Positions 11,622 through 25,700 of a stretch of 64,000 nt of DNA are shown here, piece after piece. This DNA is from Symbiodinium kawagutii. Lineage: Eukaryota > Sar > Dinophyceae > Suessiales > Symbiodiniaceae. Position 1 is the first letter of the stretch. Each line of letters begins with the position of its first letter. The position numbers were made by a program, and so were the translations under genes. Under the pieces are notes generated by a model, which had not been told where the DNA came from, ran no database searches, and saw only the letters and a program-made list of their open reading frames with translations. Location of the stretch: NCBI GenBank assembly GCA_009767595.1, contig VSDK01016660.1, forward strand, positions 94,639 to 158,638. Reading direction: 5' to 3'.

Positions 11622-14600
11622 GGTTGTGGTTGTGGTTGTGGTTGTGGTCGTCGTCGGTGTAGTTGCAGCTGTCGCTGCTGCTTCTACCATGTTGGTCATC
11701 TTTGCGGTGGCAGTGATGGGGGACAACATCCAATCCCTGGGGGATCGCCAATTCAAACATCGGGCAAACAATCAGGCATCGGCACATGCCTACCAGGAGA
11801 ATCCGGATTACCTCATCAAACAAATCATCAAACAAATCATCAAAAATCGTCAAGAATCAACAAAATTCAACAAACATCAGAAACCATCAAAAATCATTCG
11901 GAACCATCAAACATCACCATCCCAGCAGCTGTCAGATCTCGTTCATGGCCTGGCCAACCCCTCTGCTCCATGCGTCGTTCATGGCCTGTTGATCTGCTGC
12001 CAGGACGACAGGAGTACCTGTTGAACGGCTCCCCCGCCAGCCTCGAGCTGTCGAAGACGCCCTTGCCCACCACCCAGCTGCGTTGGCGTCCGCACGCCGC
12101 CGCATCCAAGACGCAGAGTGCCGCTTGGTCGTCCAAGCGCCGCTGGGGAGAGCTTGAACCAAGAGGGGAACTGGGCCAAAGATGGGGTGCATGGTAGTGG
12201 ATGGTTGGTGGTGGTTGGTTCATGGTAGTTGGTGATAGTTGGTGATAGTTGGTGATAGTTGGTGGTCGTTGATTCTGTTTGATTCTTTGATCTTCTGTGG
12301 ATTTCTGTGGTAATAAGAGGGTTTTGATCCATCAAATTTCATTCGAGATCGAACCGCTTCTCCAGAGCTGTGCCCTGCCTATCGATCTTCATTGTCACCG
12401 ACCTTTGTGAGCTACCGGCTTTGAAACCTGCAGGCCCTCTATTACCCAGGAAAATAATGATTTTGATTCACAGTTAGATTCCTGAGGAGGATATCCTCCA
12501 GCTTGTCAAGTTCTCATGAACTGCAAGTCTGGCTTGCACTTATGGCTGACATTCAGGTCAGTTTCAGTCTCCTTGGCACCAGGCTTGTGTTTCCCAATTC
12601 CACCATCCCAACCATTGGTGGTCGGATCTCTTCACATCAGTACAACAACTGATGCCAAAAGGGTTTTAAAAAACGCGAAAAAATCAGCTGTTAGCCATTT
12701 AACCAAACAATTGTATCAACCATAGACCATAGCTGGTAATTATGAACCAACTTAGCCAACGATTGGGCCCCACCAAGCCTGGCACCACGTCCATCACAGG
12801 GATTTCAACCTCAGCTGCAACCTGTTCCCAATGCTTGGAGGTCTTAATCTCTGTGAACGCAGAGTTTGATGGTCACTTTCGGTCTGCATTGATCGGGGAG
12901 TCGCAATGGTTGGAACCCGTGGTGCTTTCTTGTTGCAAAATGGTGCGGTGATTGCTACCTGCATCTACCAAGTTGAAGATTCTGGTTGTTTTTCAGAGGC
13001 TCCAAACGGCGATTTTATCAACACAATGTGGAGCTAGAGACGATATATGATGATATATGTACAGTGTGGATTGAGGGTTGTCAAGAATGCAAGACCAAAG
13101 AATCCCAAAAGAATAGCAACCATTTTGACCAATGCCTATCACAGCTTCTCTGGTTTCTTGAACTACCCTGGGGTACTACTGGGCAACATTCCCTAGGTAA
13201 GCGGGGGTTTCGCACCAGATTCATGCATGATGCTGCAATCCCAAAAGATCCCAAAGGGATTTGATTGCAAGGTCACACCAATAGTTCTATTGTCTCATAT
13301 TGTTGGATTTCCTTCCAATATTATGGGACATGTTGTTCATGCTTTGAACCCAAAAAGATCAATGAAATGGCTGGAGTACGGGCCAAAGTATTGGGCACCC
13401 TCACAGGCTCACAAAGTTCGTGGTTTCAACTGTCTCTTTGGCACAGCAATCACTTTGAACGGTAACCAAATGACGTATGATTTTCCCGCTTTTGAGTCAA
13501 AATTGCAGCTTTCTGGAACCAGTCGTTCGCAACGACGTGGCACAGTCATGACATTTGGTGGCCAGGGTGTGGCAATCTGGTTGCTTGGCAGTGCTGTCCT
13601 GCAGTAACTATTTTGAATCTAATAATCAAAAGCAATTAGATGTACTGTGCATGCTAGATACATATAATCATTATATTATATTGGTATAATCATTATGTGA
13701 CACCCCATACATTATGTTAGATAGATGTATTGTCATTTGGTATTCCACCGATGATTGGCACGGTTTCATGGGGCGTCGGGCGATTCTCCAGCTTGGCGCC
13801 CAGCATGAAGCCGGTTGCCTTGTTCCGCTGACCCGCTGGCTGCCAGCCGCCCCAGGTCAGATCATGCAGTGGCACATCAAATCGGGAAAGTGCCCATCCG
13901 CGAGCTGCAAATCTGTTGACAACACGTCGTTCCTATACCATGCCAACATTGATCTTTCTATTTATTTCATGTGCATGAATTGCGTTGTATACACTGTTTT
14001 GGTTTGTTTTGGTTTTTTAATGTATGTATGTGTATATTTTGACACATATACATGTTGGGTGTGGGTAAGTATGTCGTTGAGTTCAGCTACCCAGGGCCAG
14101 TTCAAGGGACGGTTTGGCAAGACGCTAGTGCTGGAGCATCATGGAGAGTCATAGGTGTCCAATATGCAATCAGAGATGTTGATCTTGATGAAGCACCCTT
14201 GAAACTTTCCACAAAATCACACTCTCGGTCAGAGATGAGCGTGATTTGGGCATGTTGTATCACCAGCTCTTGGACAGGCCAAACTATGACTCCCCCAGAA
14301 ATGTTCTCTAGAGACACATTGTCCAGAAGCCGGCCAGGGGAAGGTTGTCAGGATGTAGTCAATGCTTGCATGAAACATGACATTCTACCTGCCTGTTTCC
14401 CTTACTGGACCCAACGCTACAGCGTGACACAAGGTTGACAACTGTGAGGACATATTCTTTGTGGTTGTTTGGGAAGATCTTGAAGAGGGTCCCTGTGCTC
14501 ATTTTGTTCATGTTGATCAATATCGTCGACTGGTAGATGAAAATACCTCAATGCACACACACACAGAAACCCAATCTACATACATCCACATCCATTATAA

Positions 14601-17468
14601 CTATACACTGTATACACATTTATTTCGGTATATTGCACACATTTGCTTACATACATATCATGTGCACACATGTAGATGTGTGCTCACATACATTCAGTAT
14701 AGTTTGATCACCGAGTTCAGGTATCTTGTGATCCATAAGCCCCACCAGGACTCGCATGGCTCAGGTGTTTGCACAGCATCGTGGAGAAAGGCAACCAGAT
14801 TTTCTGTTCGAAGCCCAGCTGGCTTGGAGGTGGTGGAACCTGTGAGGTGCTGGTTCTTGGCGCTGCTTGTCATGTTGCACGTGCGGACTGGTACTGAACC
14901 TGCATCAAGCCTCATGGATAATCGTTGATCAGTATAGGTAATAGAACATATCTTTTCCAGTATGAACTTCGTAGATCCATATCAGATATATTAACAAACT
15001 CGTCCCAAAATCCATCAACTCATCTAAAATCATCTCAGAAATTTGATCCTCCCAGATAGATTAGTTCCGCCTTTCCACCAACCGACCCAGCCCCAACACC
15101 TTCCTTCCCGCGGTGCGGTGCGGAGCGTTGAGGCCTGGACTACTACAACGACGGCAGCCAGTTCGCCACGGCGGTGNNNNNNNNNNNNNNNNNNNNNNNC
15201 GGGTCTGCGATGAGGCCACGAAGCGGCAGGTGATGACGCTGCAGGGGGGCGATATGAAGGACCCGGCGCTCGGGCTGGGAGACCCGTGGGGGATGTCATG
15301 GGCAGCACCACCAGGGAGGAGCTTGGGAAGGAGGGGATAGACCTGGCACCTGGAAGGGTGATGGGACTTGATATCCTTTTTTTGTACATTGCTTATTGAT
15401 GCTTATTGTATGTCTAGAAGAAGTATGTTGTATACATGGTGTATTTACATGTGAATAATGTACGTTGGCATGCACGACGTCACTAGATTTTGTATTTGTA
15501 CTGATGGTTTACATCCTTAGGCATTGTCCATGGCCAAAACCAGTGCATTCTGCCACTTGAGGGTTTTCAAGGTTAAATCCATTTGGAATGAGAGATGGTG
15601 GTAGGTTGGGGAGGAGAATGGGATTTACTGTCCAGCTCGCGGAGTCGTAGATGTTCGCCAGCAATGGGAGTATAGGGGATTTCATTGACTACAACCACCG
15701 CGGGCCAATAGAGATCTATCATATCTATCAGTATGGATTGGAACAGGACACATGTGGAATTTGTAGTCGTTGAGACAGTGTAGGTGTAGTCTTGGTGTTT
15801 GCTCACATGAGTCAGGAGTCAAGGCACAACAGCAGAACCTCCAATTGTAGCATCTTTTGCCCAAGCACATTTCATGTCCCACCAGGGTACATGCAGAAGT
15901 CAGGTCATCAAAGTCTGAGGAACCGTACATCCGTGATGTTTGACAGTAGTTGCAAACGATGGGTCCCGTCTTTCAGCATTTAGAGCGCCAACATGCAGAA
16001 AACAGAGGCGATTCTGCCAAAGACTAGCACCTGGTTCAACCAGACACATAGCCATTCCTGTGGCCAATTGAGGCCAGGGTTTCGACGAACATTTGTTGAG
16101 GGAAGACCATTGAGCCGTGGATTCCATGGATGGGAATGGATGTCGGAACTGCATGAAACCAAGTCATTTATCATGACAAAATACATTGATGATGGCTATT
16201 TGGCAATGATGAATAGCTTCCCAGGTTTGGGAAACATATGTTTTTCATTCCGGATCCTCCTAATCTTCGGAGACTTTCAGGAGACTGCTGGGCATTCAAA
16301 TCGCATCTTCTCCCTGAAGTATCATCCGGATGATCCCAACATCATCTTGTCCGGCGGGTGGGACAACACTGCTCCTCTGGCTTAAGCCAAATTTGTGCTT
16401 GTCGGCGTTGGTTGCAGGATCATGGTCATTGCTGTCATAGTGTGCTGTTTTTTTGTGAGTTTGAGTTGCGCAACGATGGTCTTTTGGGATCCGAAAGATG
16501 GAAAATGGCAACCTGCAATTGATCCCTGGCCGCGCTTGGCCTTAGATATCCAGGTTTCGTATTTTGAATTTCTGGGGGCGTAGATGCGTTTGAAGTAGTG
16601 GGAAGAGGACACACGACCACGACTCCTCTGAATGAAGCTAGCCAATCTTAGAGCGGCTGCACCTGGCAGTCCCTGTCCTTTTAGACCCTGGGAGAGCCTG
16701 AATGGTTTGGAGATTCTCTCGGGATCCAGCATGCATAAGAATCTACTGAAGTACATAGTCATTGGCAAATCTATCACAAAGGTCTTGAGGAACTCGGAGA
16801 TGCTCAAGATCGTCACCCAATGAAGACCATTTGGAAAATCTTCTATCGGTCATGGTCAATTTTAAATTCTTTTCAGTACCCCAGTTGGGACCTGGTTTCG
16901 CGAAGTTCCATCCTGAGAAGACGACAAAGTAGAAAGACATGTCCTCAGTCGCATCTGTCCTCGACTGGAAACATATCGAAACGGGTGAGTGGTGGAAGGA
17001 GTTGCGTTGGTTCAAACTACTTCAAGAGATTCAAGAGTGTTGCAAGGCCTTCGAGACCTCGATGTGTCATCCCTACTTATCCCATATGGTGGTTTCTCAA
17101 AATTGGGAACCCGATAAAATGATTGGTTTAGTGCTACAAATTAAAGATGATTAATAGAGAATGATTTAGGGGCACTTCAATTTTGGAAGCCCACCATATT
17201 TAAACTATATATGGCTGGTTATCATTGTTTTGCCTACTATTGTTGGGGATTATCCCCATTGGTTGGTTAATATTGACCCATAGCCATATGGTTCACACCG
17301 TATGGTCCCAGGCGCCTGCACTGGCGCAAGGTTCAAGTGTGGGACACCAGGAAGGGCATCTCCGTTAAGAGTTTGTGGAACTGCTACATTTGCACCTGGG
17401 ATTTTTGATGCCTTGTCCGGGGGGGTGGTACAAAAGCTGTGGTGCCCGGCGACAGTGAGAGGAGGTGG

Positions 17469-17518
<50 letters not shown>

Positions 17519-20500
17519 TCATTTGTTGCTGGCGCTGTTTGCGTTGTTGATAGCTTTCTTCGTGTTGTTGATGCCGTTGCTGTTGGTGCTCTTGGTGCTG
17601 CAGGTTCAGTTGGAGATGATGGTGTTATGGGCGTTGTTGGTGCTGTTTTCATCGCTGGCTTTGTTGGCGTTGCTGGCTTTGTTGGCTTTGTTAGCTTTGT
17701 TCGCCTTTTTTTGTTGGTGCTGGTTGTAGGCGTTGGTGCTGGCGTTGGTGCTGCTGCTGGTGCTGCTGCTGGTGCTGCTGGTGGTGCTGTTGGTGGTGCG
17801 TGCTGGTGCTGGCGCTGATAATGATGCTGGTAGCGTTGGCGTTTTGCAAAGAAAGGAATACCGTGGGGCTCTTCCCATATCCATCAAAAGGACCCGCTTT
17901 CATTCTGATTTTTGCATGTTTGGGGGACAACAGCAACAATTTTGGAGCACATCAGATGTTTAAGAGCAGAACCATTCACAGGTCAAGTGGGTATGGTCGC
18001 ATTCAACGGAAAACCATCCAACTGTGGATGTAAGCATCAATACATGATTGGTCTTGGCGCAGAATCGTTGTTCTGAAGCTACGATGATTTCTCACCAAAC
18101 CAACAGGTGGTCCATTTCATGACCCCAAACCCACGGCCAGATGGAACCCAACCCGCTGCCCGATGTCTGGAGCCATGAGCGCATCATGCTGTCTACCCAG
18201 CAAGGCATAGCTGATCGCCATGTCACCAGTGCGCAGACTAGCCGTAGATCTTACATGCCACGTGTTGCAGGTGGCCCATGTCACCAGTGGATTGGGAAAT
18301 TCTGGTAAGATGGAATATGTAGTCATGACTTCCTGCGACCCGCAAAGGCAGTTTCCCAAGATTGGGAAATGACTCACTGTTACCCATTTTACAATGATTA
18401 TCCATTTGAAAATGCTCGTATTCCCACAATTTTCCCATGTTTACCTAGGAACATCCATTCACTGCCAGTAGTCATTGGCACCAGTAGTTATCTGTTGCCA
18501 AGATTGCCTAGTTCCCATGAACTCCTATGAATTTCCCATCCCAAAAAACATTCGATGGCACTCCAAGGTGGTGATGCTTTGGACATCTCCAGTGATGGTC
18601 GGCAAATCTTGACAGGCACGTGGTTGGCCCAAGGGGGGACGTGCATGGCGTGGCTGGGAACCCGTGGGGGTAACCTGGCATGGTTGGGGGGCCCAAGGGG
18701 GGACACGCATGGTGTGGCTATGATTGTACCTTTGATCATACGGCAATGTTGCGGGAATCCTCAGGAATCTGGTCCTCACATGTGGCCATTTCATTGGCGA
18801 ACATGATGGTGTCATGTCAGTGATGTCATGTTTACATACACTGAATTACATAGACCAACAGCGACAAAGACGTGGAGGAAAACGTCACCCGAGACGTCAA
18901 GAGGTTAGAGGATGTTAGTGTATCACGATTTTCTTGTTGTTTGTGTTTTGTTTTTTTGTCAAGAGAAACATAGAGAACAATTACTTTGAAAACAGAAGTC
19001 CATCCAGGGAAGACCCGTGAGCATCAAATCCATGGGAATGCTTTGATGCCTGGCCTGTACCAGTGGCCTGGAGCCTCGTGGTGACGCCTTGGTTGTGGTT
19101 CCATGTACCTATTGGCCTTGGAAAAAGTTCTGGAGATGTTCAACTTCCATGGTTTTTCCAGATGTAAATGACAGACTTTATGGAGATGTTTGGCCTCAAA
19201 ATAACATACAGCAACATAGTGATTTTGTATTGAAGCTCTCCGTCTCTGGGTATTTGTTCATACATACCCCTACGTCTACAATTTAGGATTCACACGGATA
19301 TGGTGGTTTCTCAAAATAGGGGTACCCTCAAATCATCCATTTATAGTCATTTAGTAGTAATAAACCACCATATCACCACCACCATGCTGCATTTTCACAC
19401 AAGATGGCTTGCCCGGTTTGGAGATCGACATGGGGCCCCGGCTGTGCGGCCCGGCATGACCGTTTCGCCAGGTTCATGGAGGACTGAAAACGCCCTTCAG
19501 ATCTGGGACTTTGCCAGCGGCAAGGCAGGCTTGGGGTCGGGGCTCGTTATGTGCCCAGAAGGTGGTGGGTCTTGACATATGGCTATGGGTCAATATTAAA
19601 CAACCAACTAATGGAGGATAATAACCAGCAATAATAAGGGAAAACAATGGTTAATGGTGGGGGAACCAGGGGACATATGGTGGTTTCTCAAAATATGGAG
19701 CCCCAAAAATGGCTGGTTTATTACCAGAAATGATTTGTATTGGATGATTTGGAGGCACCCCTATGGCTTGAGAAACACTCATATGTAATACACCTAGCAT
19801 GTACACATACATTTGCAGGTGCAGATATGCATGCATATACAGTCCATAGATTTGTGTACACAATGATATGCAATGTATCTGAAGGTATGCACATGCTTGT
19901 CCCTGTAAATGTACACGGCATGCGCAAATAGTGTACACAAACATCAACAGTACACATACAGACACATGGAAAAGACACCATCCCATTCGGTGATGGAGAG
20001 AAGTATCATGTGACCCTGGCCGAGCAAGCAAATCAACCCTGGCAGGGTTTGGTCAACTACCCGACCCTAACTTAGACTATAGCCAACTTGAGTTGCTCTT
20101 CCAGAACAGCCACCAACCGTTCGGATGAACATGTGAATGCATATCAGTGGAGGTTTTCACTTCGGTCCACTTTGTGCTTTCCGGAATTTTCATTCTGGAA
20201 GCGGCAACGCAACTTTTGGTACCGTCAGCTATCGACGAAGTCGATAGCCATAGGCCAACAGGAATGTCAACATGGAATCCTCTAGATTTAGGCAGGCACG
20301 GGTTTGATAAATGTCTACAGTCAGTCGGATACCCTCAAGGTGGTTCATACGGTAGGCTTGGGCCTTCATCGTAGAGATCCAGAAGCTATGAGCTGGTACT
20401 TTGGGTTCCTTCCCACCACTGGGAACTGATGGTCCAACCAATTCCCAACATTTTCTCCCAAGTGGTGCTTATCATTTTCAAAGGTACTTGTCATATTTAT

Positions 20501-22713
20501 GGTCCACTCGTTATTCGTCTATATTCATCACATTCAACGGTGATTTATCTCCTTAAGCTTTGTTCAGGGGTGTTTGTTGCGGGGAACTTCTCTGGGCTTA
20601 GTCGAGCAGCCCAGGTGGCACAGACGGTTGACTGGGAAAGCGCATCCTCCAAGATGCTTGGAATGGAACGTTGCTGGGGTTGCTGACTGGGTTGGGAGGA
20701 GTGGCTGTTTTCGGATCCTGCTGATGGACAGGGAGGAGTGGCTGTTTTCGGATCCTGCTGATGGAGATATTGCCTGAGAACTTTAACAATTTGTGGCTCC
20801 TCGGCTAGATGTCCGACTAACTGGATTTGGCTCATCAACAGCCTACTGATCATCACTTTGTCAGGTTTTTTCACCGTGGTTTCTCTGTGGCAATAGATAC
20901 CAACAGTTCAGAATCTTGAACCCATCAATTCTAGCTATATGCATGTATACATACATATTTATATATTCATATAGAGAGAGATAAATGAATATATATATAT
21001 ATATACGTATACACATGCACATGTACATATAGATCCAGATCTTTGATGCCCTCTCTCTCTCTATATATAAATATATATACACATTTTAAGTACATATATT
21101 CACATATACAGATCTTTCTACATATATTCAAATACAGAGATTCTAGATTCTAGATATCTGAAATCTGGTACGTGTACATGACACTGTCGTGCTTGATCTA
21201 TCCCAGCTGAGGAGTCCCTGCCAGCTCTTCGCGGCTCAGTTTAGCAAGGCGCGGTCTCGGCGGCGCTGGCGGCGCGGTAACCGTGCGTTGCGACGCTTGG
21301 GGGGGGGCGGCCATGGCACAGATGACGGTCACATGTGGCTACCTGTGGCTAGGTGGGCGCTTGTTAACACAGGGAACCCCAAAGTTGTGGTGGGTTTGTT
21401 GCTTATAAATGGTTTGGAAAGGATGATAACTGGCGGTACCCCGATTTTGAGAAACCACCATGAAGCCCAACAAATGACGGAAAATGATAGATTGTCATGA
21501 GAATGTAAGCAACAAATGATGGATGAGACAAGACAGGAAATGAGAGGAATGAGATCCAAAACACGATGGTGGGAAGGTTGGCTGCGAAGGATTAGACTGC
21601 ATTGAGCTGTTTTTTTAAAGTGCCGCAGAAGTATCCCACCCGATCTTGGCATTGGATTACCGTGACTCAGTTTTGAATGGGCAAGTGAAATCATGACATG
21701 TCACTTGTGCATCTCAAATTCTTGCTCAATTTGTCTCAATTTTTGAAGCGGATATCCGCACGTTTGAACTAGACCACTTACAGCGCTATGGCGGGTGATG
21801 AGTAGTGATCAAGTTCATTTGCTAATTCGATGTTCAAACCTGGTGATTGCCTAAATTGGATGGTCCAGGACGAAGCATGACCAAAGTGTCAGTCTCTGTG
21901 GGTGTCCACGCTTCATGATTATCATTTCATTGAGATTCCGCAGCAGTGGTTTGGTCCCAGACAATTCAAGTTTCATCAGTGGGGGACTTCCACAGGCCTT
22001 TAAGCATTGATCACTATTAATTAACCATTAACAATTCAAGATTATGGACATGCATTACATATTGTTGCTACCCAAGGATCAAACGTTATCAACTGCTAGT
22101 ATTGTTAATAACCAATAGTTTTTGTATTGAAAGTAGGTATTAACAATCGTTATTTCCGGCATGATGACTATCTGAAGTACAGACCAAGACCAGAGCCCTT
22201 GGTGCTGCGGAAGCAGTGTGAACATTGGTGCTGCTCAGTGCTGTTCACGGCAGGTTTCTTTTGCTGGCCATTTTATTGATATGTAGCCATGGAGTCGATG
22301 GAAAAAAATTGAGCGTCATTGGATTTTCTCGACATTTGATATGTATCAACAATTGAGGTGTATCAACAACCGATACCCTCTGGTAAACTAACCTGGCAAT
22401 GGAAAATCCATGAAAATCCACCATTTATTGGTGTCTTCCCTGGGTTTCACTATCAAATCTGGTTAAAATCCATTGCCAGGTTAGTTTACCGGAGTGTATC
22501 ACATGATTCCTAGTGATTTGGCTTCCATTGCGAAGCCCCAAAAAGTGAGTGAAAACGCCACCGGAGGACCCTGCCAGCAGCATGATCCTTGCCGGTGGAT
22601 CTCAAGAAAACGAGGCGCCCGAGAGCGAGGGTGGCGGGTGGCTACTCAGAGTTTGTCCAAGGGCCGAATGTAGCAACACATCAGGGAACTAACGGCAGTG
22701 GGATTGTCGCTGG

Positions 22714-22781
<68 letters not shown>

Positions 22782-25700
22782 ACATCAACATCAACATCAA
22801 CATCAACATCAACATTCATCATTGTATACCCTACTCGATTTTATATCATTCCTTCTGGTTAACATATTGATGGTGTTATGATCCCCTATAGTTCACTATT
22901 GATTCAAAAAAACATGGACTAACCATCAATACCTGATTGTTGCTGATTATTTCCACCAATACCTGATTGTTTGTGATGATTCCCTATACTTGACCGTGGA
23001 TTAACCGTTCATTAACCACTGATCAACCAATGATTTATCATTGATTAACCACGGACTACCCATCCAATGATCATCATCCTGGTGCTTTTTGTTTGCCTTG
23101 CTGCTAAGAAGGCCAAGTTCTTCTTGCGCCAGCCTGGTGCCGCTCCGGTGCCCTTTGGCGCGCTGGTGTCCATGCCGCCGCTTGGCTCCCGAACCGGGAG
23201 GGCAAAGGTTTGTTCGGGCCAAAATGGTTAATAAGGGTTGCATAAGAATGGTTAATAACAGGGGATGACAACCAACAACAACATAGTTAATAATGGTTAA
23301 TCATGGTTACCATGGTTAGGCTACTACTCGTAGAAACTATTGTTGTTGCCATTGTTGTTGGTTATCATGTCCTACATAGTTGAAAACTGTTTCCATTCAT
23401 GTTTGGGGATGATAACCAACAATACCGTTTAAACAAGCGTTTGTCATGGGTTTGCATGGTGTTTTCTGAATGGCTAGGGTGTACCCCCCAGTCATGATCC
23501 TTTATGTTAACCATTAATCACCAATAGTAATACACCACACCTTTTTGAGGGTTTCTCATTTTGAGAAACACCCACATGGGGCTTGTGGCATCAATTAACC
23601 ACTATCAGCCACTATCAGCCATCATTAACCATGATTCATCCACGGTAAACCGCTGGCCGTTCTCCAAAAAAGATTATTAGCAACCACTGTTAAGTATCAC
23701 GGGCCATTGCTGACTCTCATCAACCATTATTAGCTGCGCTTAACCATCATCAACCATGACTGCTTCAAGTTTCTCAGTCATACTTTTGGTGATCGGTTGA
23801 ATGTGGAAAGCAAGTACGCACCTGAAGAACTAGGCTCTGTACCCATACAGAAACTTGTATTCAGACGGATGCACATAGGAATGGCAAAGACAGTATCAAC
23901 GAATTAGGTGCATCACTGACAATTCCCGCAATGGTTTTGGAGCCATTTGTGGGCTTAAGTACAGCAGCTGTTCCCCAAGTGAACTGCAATTGACCACCCA
24001 TTTGAAGCAATGCCAGAAGGAAGTGTTCCCTATGTAATTTTGGAGCATGATCTTTGCTTCAAGCCGGGGCCATCAATGTGTCATTCAGCCCGGTGGAAAG
24101 ATTGGACCAAATGGGATGTTAGTTGACGTGAGGGGTCACCACCTTCGTCGGCGGTTGAGACTTGTGGCTCCTCGGCTCCTAAGCAAAGAATATGTGATGA
24201 TTGCTCAAGCCAGTATGGGGACCCAAAAATTGATTCGTTTCCTGCTATAGATGGTTGATAAAGTGGACGGTTTGGGGGTAGCCATAGAAATTAAGAAACC
24301 GCCACGTGAGCAAAGTGCAGGGGTGCAAAGTTCGTGCTGTGAAGTCTAAATGCAAACAGTTGCAATCGCCATTTGCATGAGAATGTACAGGGCGGCAGAG
24401 TTGGTGCCATGCAGATGACAGGACGAGGGATAGGGATGTTTCTCTACTACACCTTTACACGTACACTCCCATAGATGCTACCGGATACATGTTCAGTCAT
24501 TTTCATATACGTTGACATGTGCGATTTTTAACATATACACATTTACATTTGCATATGCATGCACATATGCACAAGCGCAGGCATGTACCCGCACATCAGA
24601 GTCAAACATATTCTATCAGGACTTAGTTCCTCATTGCCCAGAGTCCATCTTTCTCTGCTGGAAAAACAAAGCCTTGAGATCTATCTCGGGAGTTCTCACA
24701 CGAAGCCAATCGTCGTTTGTTTGTGGCTGATTTCAACAAATATACAATTTGGGTGATGATGATCAAAGTTCCTATCAACTGGTTTCTCCAGCGATCGAAC
24801 AACCTGTAGCCATAGTGCGTAATTAATCATTGAATATGTACAGTGGTTTCTTCTGATGAATAGCCATAGTAGGTATCAAAAACGGAAATTCCAAACCTTT
24901 TTGCAAAATGCGGGCCCTCGTTTTTGAGAAGCGTCCCTTCTCGCCGGAAGGGCTGGGCCGTGCCAAGGAAACCTGTCTTCACGGTGGATTGGTCCAATGG
25001 CGGAAAGTATGCAGTGCCTTTGGCTGAACTTGGGGCCCCACTGAGCCTCTGTAGCACTGGGGTGAAAGAATTGGTTGCTACCCCGCCATAAGCATGGTCA
25101 AGAATCAGTGCGCGAAACTGATGTTTGGTTCTTATTAATGTTGGTTTCTGATTCGTAAAACCCCCCTAAAGTAATGAACATAGATGAAACCCAATAGATG
25201 ACACCAACAGGTAGATACTAATCAGAAACCAACATTATGTGGTAGTGGTAGATTTATATTGGTAACCACAAGCTATGCGAGTGGTTAAGCTGCTGGTGGT
25301 TGTACGAACAGCTGGATCTACCATCAAACCACTTTGGTCTTGGTCTACGCGCGGTCGAAGCGAAGCCACAAATATCATGGTGTGAAACTGGCAGCTGCGG
25401 CGAAGGGAGTTGCTTGGACCCTGGGAGAACTATGTCTTGATTCTTTTCGGGGGAGATTATGTGGGATATTGTCTGATTCTATGGGGTTATACACCATCCA
25501 CCATGTGGGATTAGGCCATGCTTAGGCTATCAGATTTAACCATCCGGCAGGACTGGGATCGGTTTGAAGTCGAGGTCGACCTTGGAGCAACCGCTGTTCA
25601 CCTTTCCATTTTAGGATTGATGTCCTGAGCTTGGCATGGTTTTGCATGGTTTTCATCCCGTGGATCAGTAACGATGATAACTTATCTCTATACAGATTCA

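Noticed and set aside
11473..12197. Frames with long Val, Cys, Asn or Thr runs
   Set aside because: Produced by the (GTT)n tract in three frames and on both strands; the WD40 exon at 12012 lies in one of them but is defined by its own motif and splice context.
17365..17939. Val/Ala/Gly- and Ser/Thr/Asn-rich frames on both strands
   Set aside because: Degenerate triplet repeat within a WD40 gene intron.
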